This document shows positions 1 through 8,266 of a stretch of 64,000 nucleotides of DNA, in pieces. This DNA comes from Hyphomicrobiales bacterium (GTDB taxonomy: Bacteria; Pseudomonadota; Alphaproteobacteria; Rhizobiales; Rhizobiaceae): contig UCOA01000011.1 in NCBI GenBank assembly GCA_900474095.1, positions 44,035 through 108,034 of the forward strand, read 5' to 3'. A program made the position numbers and the translations under genes. Position 1 is the stretch's first letter. Each line of letters starts with the position of its first letter. Under the pieces are notes generated by a model. It was not told the origin of the DNA and ran no database searches. It saw nothing but the letters and a program-made list of their open reading frames with translations.

Positions 1-144
1 GAAACGGTGAAGAACCGTTATGGGGATCTCGGCCTCGGTATCCCAGCCAGCAGCGATCCTCAGGCTTTCAGCAAGCGTTGGCAGGACGACAAGGCGATCT
101 TTCAACCCTTGATCAGAGATCTGGGCATCAAGCTCGACCAATGA
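1..144 (+). CDS. Probable TctC-type substrate-binding protein, C-terminal fragment
   Basis: An open frame enters from the left edge and stops with TGA at 142-144, giving 47 residues. The tail contains FSKRWQDD followed by a hydrophobic stretch and GIKLDQ. This resembles the end of tripartite tricarboxylate transporter (Bug/TctC) receptors, which typically finish with a Trp-containing helix and a G-I-K motif. That family binds carboxylates in the periplasm. The TctB and TctA membrane partners lie about 11 kb to the right, so this could be their missing binding protein, but that is inference. The fragment is short and the family call rests only on the tail pattern. Confidence 0.45.
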   Translation, partial: ETVKNRYGDLGLGIPASSDPQAFSKRWQDDKAIFQPLIRDLGIKLDQ

Positions 145-153
145 AACAGCCAC

Positions 154-177
154 GGGGCCGCCGCTCGACGCGGCCCC
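154..177. terminator. GC-rich hairpin after the TctC-like gene
   Basis: A perfect 8-bp inverted repeat, GGGGCCGC and GCGGCCCC, is separated by 8 bases and begins 9 bases after the stop of the left-edge gene. No clear T run follows on the plus strand, so it may be a weak or Rho-assisted terminator. It also lies beyond the 3' end of the LysR gene that converges on it. Confidence 0.5.
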
Positions 178-241
178 GACCTTGAGCGCCTCCGCCACGC
201 GTTCAGCGTCGATCGGGCTGATCATGACCTTACACGTCAGC

Positions 242-1243
242 TCAGGGATTGTGGCAAATATCCGCGAGCGAGAGATCCGGTAGGATGTTCTCGTGCGATC
301 CGGGGGGCAATCCGGCCCGGATTTGAGAAATTCCCTGTCCGACACTCTCAACGCTCGCGACCAGATCACGACTTGCCTGGTCCAGCTGGTACCCTTCTCG
401 GAAAAACAGGGCGATGTTCCTATGCAATGCGGCGTCATCGATGCGGAGGCTGCAAAGACGACCCGAGGCGAGTTCCTCTTGCACAGCGTGAGCAGGCAAA
501 ACAGCCAGGTGATCGCTGTTGGCAACGACGGATTTCAACAGCGTCACCGAGCCGCAAACGGTCACGTTTTCCGGCGGCGGCACCTTGGCGGCTCTTAGTG
601 CCGCGTCCAGAATTGCGTGTGAGCGCCGCGCCGTTGGAAAGACCCAAGGGAACCCGACCAGAGTGGGCCAATCCACTTCCTGTCTATCGCAGAGGGGATG
701 CCCATCGCGGGCGATAACAAGTAGCTGGTCGCGGAATAGCACTCGCTGCCGCAAGCCCTCCTCGAGATCGTAACATTCGGTAAATCCGATGACGAAGTCG
801 AACTCCCTGCGAAGCAGGCCGACAAGCAGGTCGATTTGGGGGCACTCTACTATCTGCAGCTCTCGATGCGGATAGAGTTCTTCCCATCGCTTGAGTGCGA
901 GCGGCATAACGGAACTGGCGAGACTTGGCAGACTTCCTACTCTAACGGCAACCGGAGCGCTGCCCCATGCGTTGAGCAGTTCCCGCTCCGCTAGATTTAG
1001 CGCGTCGCGGATCAAGCGGGCATGGCAATACAGAATCTCGCCCATCGCAGTGGGCACTACTCCCTTGGAGCTTCGTACGAAAACCTTGATCCCCAACTCG
1101 GATTCAAGACGCTTGATCGACCGGGAGAGAGCAGGCTGCGTCACGTCGACGGCGCGAGCGGCGCCCTTCAAGCTGCCGTGATCGATGATGGCGGCCAAAT
1201 AAAGCAGCTTCCTTGGATCGATCTTGGGCAAAAGGTCCTGCAT
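242..1243 (-). CDS. LysR-family transcriptional regulator (paralogue 1)
   Basis: A 333-residue LysR-type activator/repressor. The N-terminal winged helix-turn-helix spans about residues 8-65 (LKGAARAVDVTQPALSRSIKRLE), followed by a periplasmic-binding-protein-like effector domain. I chose the ATG at 1243 because GGGAG lies 7 bases upstream; an in-frame ATG at 1279 has no clear ribosome site. It is the last gene of the minus-strand operon, 86 bp after the lactonase gene. It closely resembles the LysR encoded at 8267-9259 (about 60 percent identical by eye), including long identical blocks in the effector domain, so the two may sense the same or related ligands. The target and ligand are unknown. 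Confidence 0.9.
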   Translation of the reverse strand: MQDLLPKIDPRKLLYLAAIIDHGSLKGAARAVDVTQPALSRSIKRLESELGIKVFVRSSKGVVPTAMGEILYCHARLIRDALNLAERELLNAWGSAPVAVRVGSLPSLASSVMPLALKRWEELYPHRELQIVECPQIDLLVGLLRREFDFVIGFTECYDLEEGLRQRVLFRDQLLVIARDGHPLCDRQEVDWPTLVGFPWVFPTARRSHAILDAALRAAKVPPPENVTVCGSVTLLKSVVANSDHLAVLPAHAVQEELASGRLCSLRIDDAALHRNIALFFREGYQLDQASRDLVASVESVGQGISQIRAGLPPGSHENILPDLSLADICHNP

Positions 1244-1329
1244 TGAGGCTCCCACTTCCCCGTCAAGCATCAGACACATTGCTCGGCCGAGACGATATCG
1301 TCAATCCTTTGGACGCGCGCCCGTCCGAG

Positions 1330-2238
1330 CTACCGGGGTCCATTGATTTTCAGCCGGACGCGATACAGCCCGTTCGTCGCGCAAATGTACATCATGTTGC
1401 GCCGCGGTCCGGCGAAGGTCAGATTTGCCACGATCTTGCCAAGCTTGATCTTTCCAAGGAGAGTCCCGCCCCGCTCGTAGCAATAGACGCCGTCGCCCGT
1501 GCTAATCCATATGTTGCCGTCGTCGTCGAGACGCATCCCGTCGAAAATGCCCATCGGGCAGTCCGCCACCACTTCGCCTCCGCCAATGCGGGCGTCTTCG
1601 CCAACCGTGAACGCGCGCACGTGGGCAGGGCCGTCTTCGAAATGGCTCTTGCCGCTGTCAACGACAAAGAGCGTGCTTTCGTCTTTCGAGAATGCGAGTC
1701 CGTTGGGCAGCACCATGTCGGTGATCTTGGCTTCCACTTCGCCCGTCGCCGGATCCACTCGGTAGACGTGGCACCCGCCGATTTCGGGTTCGGCCTTGCC
1801 ACCGTCGAGATCATGGAGAATTCCATAGGTCGGATCGGTGAACCAGACCGCGCCGTCGCTGGTGACGACGGCGTCGTTTGGGGAATTCAGTCTTTTGCCG
1901 CGCCATTGATCGGCGACCGTCAGGATTGTTCCATCATGATCCGTGCGGCTGATCCGGCGATTGCGGTGCTCGCAGCTGAGCAGCCGTCCCTGCCTATCGA
2001 CCGTCTGACCGTTGGGATGGCCGCAATCTTGGCGAAACACGCTGACATGGTCGTTTGTCTCGTCCAGGCGCAGGATGCGATCGTTGGGAATGTCGGTGAA
2101 GAGGAGGTAGCGTCCGGCCGGAAAGTAGGCTGGCCCTTCCGCGAACAAGGCTCCGCTGAACAATTCCTCCGGCGGAAAGATCGGCACGACCTTATTTCTG
2201 AAGTCTTTTTCAACGATCTCGTAGTGCTCGGAAACCAT
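1330..2238 (-). CDS. SMP-30/gluconolactonase-family lactonase
   Basis: A 302-residue protein of the SMP-30/gluconolactonase/LRE family, six-bladed beta-propellers that hydrolyse sugar lactones using one divalent metal. Expected features are present: an N-terminal EGP motif (Glu metal ligand), the N-S-P-N-D segment around residue 118, LPNGLAFS and a late DGMRLD aspartate. The start at 2238 has AGGG about 7 bases upstream. It lies just after the sugar-binding protein and before a LysR gene, on the same strand as a sugar-type ABC transporter and an SDR dehydrogenase. A dehydrogenase-then-lactonase route for an imported aldose or sugar derivative is the simplest reading. The substrate cannot be read from sequence. 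Confidence 0.85.
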   Translation of the reverse strand: MVSEHYEIVEKDFRNKVVPIFPPEELFSGALFAEGPAYFPAGRYLLFTDIPNDRILRLDETNDHVSVFRQDCGHPNGQTVDRQGRLLSCEHRNRRISRTDHDGTILTVADQWRGKRLNSPNDAVVTSDGAVWFTDPTYGILHDLDGGKAEPEIGGCHVYRVDPATGEVEAKITDMVLPNGLAFSKDESTLFVVDSGKSHFEDGPAHVRAFTVGEDARIGGGEVVADCPMGIFDGMRLDDDGNIWISTGDGVYCYERGGTLLGKIKLGKIVANLTFAGPRRNMMYICATNGLYRVRLKINGPR

Positions 2239-2300
2239 TTAAACCCTCGATTCATTGCCTGCGTGATCTCGCCGCTATTCGCGCGTCGGCCGGGCGCCCT

Positions 2301-2328
2301 ACCGGCCCGGCCGAACGGCCAGGCCGGT
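2301..2328 (-). terminator. Intergenic hairpin after the binding-protein gene
   Basis: A strong inverted repeat, ACCGGCC and GGCCGGT, has a second GGCC/GGCC pairing inside it. It lies between the binding-protein stop and the lactonase start. There is no T run, so it more likely stabilises the binding-protein mRNA or attenuates downstream expression than ends transcription. This arrangement is common after ABC binding-protein genes. Confidence 0.4.
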
Positions 2329-2335
2329 GACGTCC

Positions 2336-3358
2336 TCATTTCGCGCCGATGACGTTTTTCAGGGTCCAGTCGTAGGTGTACTTCACCCAGACGATATCGC
2401 TGTCGGCCATGCCCTTGTGGTCGGTCTTGAGCTGCGCCAGCGTGATCTCGGGGATCGGTGCCACCATTTTCATCGGGACGTCGACACCGCTCAGCTTGGC
2501 CACTGCAACGTTTACCGCCAGGCCGCCCACGCCAGGGTCTGTGTTGATGGCCACCGACTGGTAGCCAGACTTCGTGTTCAGATCCAGCAGCAGATTAACG
2601 TCCGTGCCGTCAAATCCGTACACCTGAAGGGGCACTTCGCGGCCAGCCGCCAAGAAAGCCTGGGCAGCCCCGAATGCCGCGACACCCTGCGAGAAGACGA
2701 TATCTACAGTCGGCAGCGTCGGCAGGATCGAGGCGACCCGCTGCTGGGCGACGGACTGGTTCCAGTCACCATAGACTTCGGAGACGATCTTGATCTCTGG
2801 GTATTTGCTTAGCGCGCGGATATAGGCGTCCTGAATAGCCTGCTCAGCGGCGTTTCCTGCCAGGCCCCGGATGTTAAGCGCGTTTCCCTTACCCCCGGTG
2901 CGCTCCGCTATATAGCCGACATACTTCTCTCCGAGTTCGTTGTAATCGAACTGGAGATCGATCGCCTTTGGGTTGGTGACCGAGCCTAGCGCCGTGGTCA
3001 GCACGGGGATACCGGCGCTCACCGCATTGTTGATAGCACCGTTCAAAGCGGTGTCGGAGAGCGGCTCCAGGATAATGAAGTCAACGCCCTGAAGCGTCAG
3101 GTTGTTGAGCTGCTGGATCTGCGTTTGCGGATCGCCAGCGGCATCCACGACCGTCAGCTCGACTTTCTTACCTTTCGCACTCAGTTCGGCGGCTGCCCAC
3201 TGCGCCGCCGCGAGGAATCCTTTCTGCCACCCATTGCCCTGGAAGGGCACGGCCACTCCGATTACGAACCTCTCCTCGGCGAGCGCGTGCCCGCTGGAGA
3301 GCATCGTCGCCAAAAGCAGACCTGCCGCCATAAAGTTCCGTCTCATGTGACTCAGCAT
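2336..3358 (-). CDS. Sugar ABC transporter periplasmic binding protein
   Basis: A 340-residue type-I periplasmic binding protein of the RbsB/XylF-like class. It has an N-terminal signal peptide (hydrophobic run about residues 10-25, probable cleavage after ALA) and then a FVIGVAVPFQGNGW start typical of the family. The reading frame extends far upstream, but ATG 3358 is the real start: AGGAGGAG lies about 7 bases before it and the signal peptide follows directly. It is downstream of, and probably co-transcribed with, the fused ATPase-permease and the second permease. It should deliver a sugar or similar polar compound to them. Ligand unknown. Confidence 0.9.
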   Translation of the reverse strand: MLSHMRRNFMAAGLLLATMLSSGHALAEERFVIGVAVPFQGNGWQKGFLAAAQWAAAELSAKGKKVELTVVDAAGDPQTQIQQLNNLTLQGVDFIILEPLSDTALNGAINNAVSAGIPVLTTALGSVTNPKAIDLQFDYNELGEKYVGYIAERTGGKGNALNIRGLAGNAAEQAIQDAYIRALSKYPEIKIVSEVYGDWNQSVAQQRVASILPTLPTVDIVFSQGVAAFGAAQAFLAAGREVPLQVYGFDGTDVNLLLDLNTKSGYQSVAINTDPGVGGLAVNVAVAKLSGVDVPMKMVAPIPEITLAQLKTDHKGMADSDIVWVKYTYDWTLKNVIGAK

Positions 3359-3402
3359 TTTCTTCTCCTCCTCATTTTGTGGACCATATTTGTCCCACAG
3401 GA

Positions 3403-4404
3403 CTACATTCGATCTCGCGAACGGACCGCCATGAAGCAAACCGTTGCGAGAACGATCGAACCTTGGATGATGTATTGTGCTCCGATGCTGAACTGCAGAA
3501 GTATCAGGTCGGATTGGGCCAAGGTCAGAACCAGCGCACCCATGGCGGTCCCGATCACGGAGGTGACGCCCCCGGTTGTCCGTGTTCCGCCGATTACCAC
3601 CGCAGCGACCGAGCCGAGCAGATAGCTGCGTCCGAGATCCGCCGACACGCCGCCCTGGTAGACGGCGAGAAGCACGCCCAGCCACGCGGCGAGCACGCCT
3701 GAAAGGACGAACGCTCCCAACAGCAGCCATCCCCTCCGCACGCCTGCCAACCGTGCCGCTTCGCCATTCTGGCCCAAGGCGTGCAACTGCACACCGAAGA
3801 CGGTACGTGAGAGAAGGAACCCTACCCCGACGAGAGTCAGCGCGGCCACGGCCAGGACGCCGGAAAATCCGAAGAAACGAAGACGGAGAGCGGCTTCGAA
3901 CAGGCCGCCGACACGGCTGAAACCACCGCTCTGGATGGCGACGATAAAGCTGTAAAGAATGTAGCCCGTGGCAAGGGTGGCCACGATGGCGGGGATGCGC
4001 AGCCGCACGATGAGAGCCGCGTTCACCACCCCCGCCGCGATTCCGACCAGCAGGGTCAGAGCGACCGAAGCCGGGATGTTGTCGTGACCCACAAGGCCCG
4101 CTGACATTACATACGCGCCGAACGTGACGACATAGGGAAGCGAGAGGTCGAAGTTGCCAGGCCCGCTCGCGATCACGGCCATCTGCGCCGTCCCGGCGAG
4201 AGCCAGAAAACCGGCGATGGTCGCATTTGCGAGGAGGAACGAAATCGACAACGTGCCGGTGACCAACCCGGCCAGCAGCCACAGCAAAATCGCCGCGATT
4301 AATGCGCCGACCCATGATCGCTTTAGTAGACCGCGCCCGATACTCGCGAGGGTCCAGGATCTCGAGAGCGAGTTTCCGTCCGAAGATATGGTTGGCTGGG
4401 TCAT
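3403..4404 (-). CDS. Sugar ABC transporter permease (RbsC-like)
   Basis: A 333-residue integral membrane protein of the branched-chain/ribose ABC permease family, with about 8-10 hydrophobic segments and the conserved cytoplasmic GxNxxAARLAGV-type region (ALGQNGEAARLAGVRRG) and GGTRTTGG loop. ATG 4404 overlaps the stop of the fused ATPase-permease gene (ATGA), indicating translational coupling. The longer open frame upstream of this ATG runs antiparallel-like through the previous gene and is not used. It would pair with the permease half of the upstream fusion as a heterodimer. Confidence 0.9.
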   Translation of the reverse strand: MTQPTISSDGNSLSRSWTLASIGRGLLKRSWVGALIAAILLWLLAGLVTGTLSISFLLANATIAGFLALAGTAQMAVIASGPGNFDLSLPYVVTFGAYVMSAGLVGHDNIPASVALTLLVGIAAGVVNAALIVRLRIPAIVATLATGYILYSFIVAIQSGGFSRVGGLFEAALRLRFFGFSGVLAVAALTLVGVGFLLSRTVFGVQLHALGQNGEAARLAGVRRGWLLLGAFVLSGVLAAWLGVLLAVYQGGVSADLGRSYLLGSVAAVVIGGTRTTGGVTSVIGTAMGALVLTLAQSDLILLQFSIGAQYIIQGSIVLATVCFMAVRSRDRM

Positions 4405-6869
4405 GGCTCGATAGGCCTCGCGAGCGAACGGAAGCTCAAGGCAAGGATCAGGATGAGACCACCGATCGCAGTGGAGTATTCCGAGCTGATCCCGAGGAAA
4501 GTGAGGTTCGTAGTGACCAACGAAATTCCGACGACAGCCATCACCGCGCCGACCGGAGAAACCATCCCGCCCGCGAAACTTGCACCGCCCACGACAACCG
4601 ACGTGATGGTCGCGAGCGTGAAGCTGGACGCAACATGGACATTGCCCGCTCCGGTCGCGGCCACGAGGAATAAGCCTGACAACACCGCGAAAACCCCCGC
4701 CAGCGCGTAAAGCGTCACCCGTCCCGCCAGCGCCGAAAAACCGAGCGAGACGTAGGTTCGCCGATTGTGTCCCATAGCGCGGAGCCTGATGCTGTAGCCC
4801 CATCCGCGGCAGATCCAAAGACCGATTATGGCCACGGCCACAAGGACGACGCAGGGCAGGGGAAGCGGCCACAACTTGACCTGAATTGCCGCCGCCAACC
4901 ATTCGGGGGACTTCCCTCCCGGGGTTTCGCGGATCGTCAGCCCTATCCCGAGCCAGATGAAGGAAGCGCCCAAGGTGGCGACCACCGACGAAACGCCTAG
5001 AAGCTCGACGATAAGCGCCAGCAGCACATATCCCACGACCACTGCCGACAAAGCCAGGATACCGAACATTGGCGCGTCGACCAGATAGGTCGCCGCCAGC
5101 ACGTTCGCGAGGCCTATCGCGAAACCGAGGCCCAGATCTATGTCACCACCAAGCAGGAAGAGCATCTGGGCCAGGACCGCAAAAGCAAGCGGCAAAGAGG
5201 CCTGAAGGAGAAGTTCGAGACCGAACGAACTGAAGGCATTCGGCTGTTGCCAGAAGGCCAGCGCGAACATGGAACACATCAGCAGCGCGGCAGGCAGTGA
5301 GCGCCATGAAAGAAGCCGTGTCAACGAAGCTTCTCGCGGCCCCCCAGACGGCCGTTTGTTCTCGCCGGACTGTGGTGTCTCGTCCTTCGGACGCTGGAAG
5401 GAGGCATGCACAATCCGCTCTTCGGTAACCTCCGTGCCGTCGAATTCGGCGACCACTCGCCCTCGGGCCATGACATAGACGCGATCGCATTTGTGAAACT
5501 CCGCCACCTCCGTCGAGTGAAGGATCGCGCTACGCCCCTTCTCCTTGAGCTTGTCGAGGATCGCGTAGATCGAGACTTTGGCGGTCACGTCGACGCCTCT
5601 GGTGGGATCATCGAGAAGCAGCAGGGGCGCTTCGCTCGCCAATGCTCGACCAAGCAGCGCGCGCTGCTGATTGCCGCCGCTCAAGCTGACGATGAGAGAG
5701 TCCGCGCGTTGGCTGAGGCCCAGTTCGGAAAGCCATTCATTCGCCTTGGCCTTGAGACCTGAGAAATCCACGATGCCTGCGTTAGAGAAGCGGCGTATCG
5801 CCGAGATAGCGACGTTTTCCTCGACATTCCAGAGCGGGAGAAGCCCCTCGCGCTTGCGATCGCCGCTGACGTACGCGATGTCGCTGACAGAGCGCACCGC
5901 CCCGGTGTCGCGTGCCCTTGCGGCGAATATAGACTGGAGAAGTTCCCGCTGGCCCGCGCCTTCCAGCCCCGCGATCCCCACGAGCTCCCCCGCCCCTACC
6001 CTGATCGAGACATCACGAAGACACCCGGAAGAAAGATGCTCGACGTTCAGCAGGTCGGAGGAGACCCTGGCGACGGACACAGCCTTGACCGAGCTTTGCG
6101 GTTCGACTGTAGCGCCCAAAAGCGAAAGGAGCTCGTCATGGGTGAGATTTCGGCCGTCCCCGTCGAAGTGGAGTTTCCCGTCGCGCAGCACCACCACACG
6201 ATGGGCTAGGCGGCGGGCTTCTTCCAGCTTGTGGGTCACATAGACTATCGCGACGCCCTCCGCCGCCTTCCTCGCAACCAGTTCGGCCAGTTGGTCGGCC
6301 TCGTGCGGTGAAAGTGCGGAAGTCGGCTCGTCGAGAATAACCAGTCTGGTGTTTGGCTCCGTCATCGCCCGTGCGATCTCGACCATCTGGCGCTCCGCGA
6401 CCGAGAGCTGGGCGACCTCCGCGCAGACGTCGATGCGGTTTCCAGGGAAGACCTGCATTCGTTCTGCCGCGTGTCGAACGATTTCACGTCGGGATTGAGC
6501 GCCGCTTCGTCTGGCTGTGAGCTCGAGATTCTCAGCCACGGTCAGATTCGGAAAGGTCGAAAGCTCCTGGAAAACCCGTTGGATGCCGCGGACCCGCGAG
6601 CCTTTGGATATGTGCTGCTCGAAATCCACTGGCTCGCCGTCAACGGCCAGTGTTCCCGAGCTCGGCCGCAGCGTGCCGCCGACGATATTGAGCATCGTGG
6701 ATTTTCCCGCTCCGTTCGGCCCGAGCAGCACGAGGATTTCGCCCGCCCGGATATCGAGGCTGACATCGCGCAGGACCTCGTGTGTTCCAAAGCTCTTTGT
6801 CAGATTTCGCGCCGAGATAAAGACGGCTCCACCGGGTGGTCCTTCTGCGCTTATGTCGACGTGTTTCAT
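4401..6869 (-). CDS. Fused sugar ABC transporter ATPase-permease
   Basis: An 822-residue fusion of a double-ABC sugar ATPase (RbsA/MglA type, about residues 1-500) with an RbsC-like permease (about 520-822). The first nucleotide-binding domain has Walker A GPNGAGKST (50-58), signature LSVAE (155-159) and Walker B LVILDEPTSAL. The second has the degenerate GLEGAGQREL in place of Walker A, plus LSGGNQQ and LLLLDDPTRGVDV, as usual for this family. ATPase and permease are usually separate polypeptides; here they are joined through a proline- and charge-rich linker near 495-515. The start has GGAGGAGG four bases upstream. It is followed by a second permease, so the complex probably holds one fused and one free permease. 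Confidence 0.92.
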   Translation of the reverse strand: MKHVDISAEGPPGGAVFISARNLTKSFGTHEVLRDVSLDIRAGEILVLLGPNGAGKSTMLNIVGGTLRPSSGTLAVDGEPVDFEQHISKGSRVRGIQRVFQELSTFPNLTVAENLELTARRSGAQSRREIVRHAAERMQVFPGNRIDVCAEVAQLSVAERQMVEIARAMTEPNTRLVILDEPTSALSPHEADQLAELVARKAAEGVAIVYVTHKLEEARRLAHRVVVLRDGKLHFDGDGRNLTHDELLSLLGATVEPQSSVKAVSVARVSSDLLNVEHLSSGCLRDVSIRVGAGELVGIAGLEGAGQRELLQSIFAARARDTGAVRSVSDIAYVSGDRKREGLLPLWNVEENVAISAIRRFSNAGIVDFSGLKAKANEWLSELGLSQRADSLIVSLSGGNQQRALLGRALASEAPLLLLDDPTRGVDVTAKVSIYAILDKLKEKGRSAILHSTEVAEFHKCDRVYVMARGRVVAEFDGTEVTEERIVHASFQRPKDETPQSGENKRPSGGPREASLTRLLSWRSLPAALLMCSMFALAFWQQPNAFSSFGLELLLQASLPLAFAVLAQMLFLLGGDIDLGLGFAIGLANVLAATYLVDAPMFGILALSAVVVGYVLLALIVELLGVSSVVATLGASFIWLGIGLTIRETPGGKSPEWLAAAIQVKLWPLPLPCVVLVAVAIIGLWICRGWGYSIRLRAMGHNRRTYVSLGFSALAGRVTLYALAGVFAVLSGLFLVAATGAGNVHVASSFTLATITSVVVGGASFAGGMVSPVGAVMAVVGISLVTTNLTFLGISSEYSTAIGGLILILALSFRSLARPIEP

Positions 6870-6940
6870 CGTGCCTCCTCCCAGGACATGCCATGCACGA
6901 TCGCTCAGCCTTGCGGTGATCCGGGCATGGCGACATTCTC

Positions 6941-6964
6941 CTGCCCGGCGCGCACGCCGGGCAG
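6941..6964 (-). terminator. Intergenic hairpin between SDR and ABC transporter genes
   Basis: A perfect 9-bp inverted repeat, CTGCCCGGC and GCCGGGCAG, with a 6-base loop lies in the 199-bp gap between the SDR gene and the ATPase-permease gene. No T run follows on the minus strand. It may partly terminate, or protect, the SDR message within the operon. Confidence 0.4.
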
Positions 6965-7068
6965 TTGCACCCCAGCTTTGCCGGTGGCGTTGATTACTGG
7001 ATCTGCTCGCCGTTCCCCGGCTCCCGTTCAGCCGCAGATATCTACCGCGGCAACGCTAGGCTCGAGGT

Positions 7069-7824
7069 TCAGAGGCACGCGGTCTGGCCGCCATCGACCG
7101 AGACGACGGCACCCGTCATGAAGCTGGCATCGTCAGTCAGCAGGAAGACGATGACCGCAGCGATCTCCTCGGGCTCGCCCATGCGGCCGATAGGATGGGC
7201 CGCCTTGATGCGTGCCACGGCCTCCGGGTCCTGCAGCATGTATTCGACCAACGGGGTCCTGGTCATGCCCGGTGCGATCGCGTTGACGCGAATTCCCAAC
7301 GGACCCAACTCCGGACACATGGACTTGGTGATGCCCGAGACGGCGAATTTCGACGCCACATACGGCAGTCGGTTCGGAACGCCCATCACCCCCGCCCCGG
7401 ACGAGATGTTGACAATCGCGCGGGATCCCGTGTCGTCGCGAACGGCGCGTGCGAAGGCTTGGCACATGTTGACGGTTCCGCCGAGATTGACCGCCATGAC
7501 TCGTTCCAGCTTGTCCGGCTCGACATCTAGGATATTGGCGACGCCAGTGATGCCAGCGCAGTTGACCAGGCCGTTCAGACGTCCGAGCCGGGTCCGAGTT
7601 TCTTCTGCCAGGGCGCGCGCGGCCGCCGCGTCGCGGACATCGATGACTGCACCCTTGACGCGCTCGCTACCGCCGAATTCCGCAACGATGTTGTCGACGG
7701 CCTCCTGGCTGACGTCGGCCGCCACGATGTCGGCACCCTCGGCATGCAGTCGCCGCACGCACGCGGCACCGATACCGCTTGCCGCCCCAGTCACGATTAC
7801 CGTACGGTTTTCGAAACGATTCAT
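7069..7824 (-). CDS. SDR-family NAD(P)-dependent dehydrogenase
   Basis: A 251-residue classical short-chain dehydrogenase. The cofactor motif TGAASGIG is near the N-terminus, NCAG lies in beta-4, a Ser is in NISSG, and the catalytic Tyr/Lys pair is in YVASK. The C-terminus ends TGAVVSVDGG, as in many sugar- or FabG-like SDRs. I chose ATG 7824 because GGAGGAG lies upstream at normal spacing; the in-frame ATG seven codons earlier has none. As the first gene of an operon with a sugar-type ABC transporter and a lactonase, it probably oxidises the imported sugar or alcohol to a lactone or ketone. The exact substrate is unknown. Confidence 0.9.
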   Translation of the reverse strand: MNRFENRTVIVTGAASGIGAACVRRLHAEGADIVAADVSQEAVDNIVAEFGGSERVKGAVIDVRDAAAARALAEETRTRLGRLNGLVNCAGITGVANILDVEPDKLERVMAVNLGGTVNMCQAFARAVRDDTGSRAIVNISSGAGVMGVPNRLPYVASKFAVSGITKSMCPELGPLGIRVNAIAPGMTRTPLVEYMLQDPEAVARIKAAHPIGRMGEPEEIAAVIVFLLTDDASFMTGAVVSVDGGQTACL

Positions 7825-8266
7825 TCTTGCTCCTCCACTTCGCATTCTCGAAGCGCCTTGCGGATCCGATCGTCGTTTCCGATGGCTCCGGCGACGCGCT
7901 ACGATCGCTGCGTGGAAGGTATTTGGTCAGCTATGTCCCTTGTCAATCGATGCCACGAGGGGCCGCCGTGTGTCTGGCGCAATCCGAAAGGAGCGTCATT
8001 GCAAAATTACACAACCAAAACAAACGCTTATTTCCGCGTTGAAATTGAAGTGGTGGTATACCCAACAGTTATACCCCGGCTGAAAACCTGGACACTTCCG
8101 CTCGTCGTGAAGGTTTGAACCCAGCGCGGTCGGCTATCGAGGACCGCATCTGCGAGGTCGGTCGACTGGTGCGAACCTTGTAGTCGTCGAGGAAAGCCGC
8201 GGACGTGCGTCACCGTTGTGGACTCGAAGGAAGGTGCGGGTGGGCTGTATGCTGACCGAGCGGTCG
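7825..8266. promoter_or_regulatory. Upstream region of the SDR-ABC operon
   Basis: This 442-bp gap lies between the SDR start and the end of the second LysR gene. No convincing gene is present. It holds an A/T-richer patch around 7995-8050 and a LysR-type palindrome at 8055-8075. The promoter of the minus-strand operon is expected here. Confidence 0.6.
8055..8075. promoter_or_regulatory. Candidate LysR operator, copy 1
   Basis: An inverted repeat GGTATA-N9-TATACC fits the T-N11-A LysR consensus (T8059, A8071). Its core reads ATACC-N5-GTTAT, matching the copies at 9439-9453 and 14514-14528. It lies about 230 bp upstream of the SDR start. Confidence 0.5.

Noticed and set aside
1213..2352. A 379-codon plus-strand frame antisense to the lactonase gene
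   Set aside because: Shadow of the SMP-30 gene; no ribosome site or recognisable domain.
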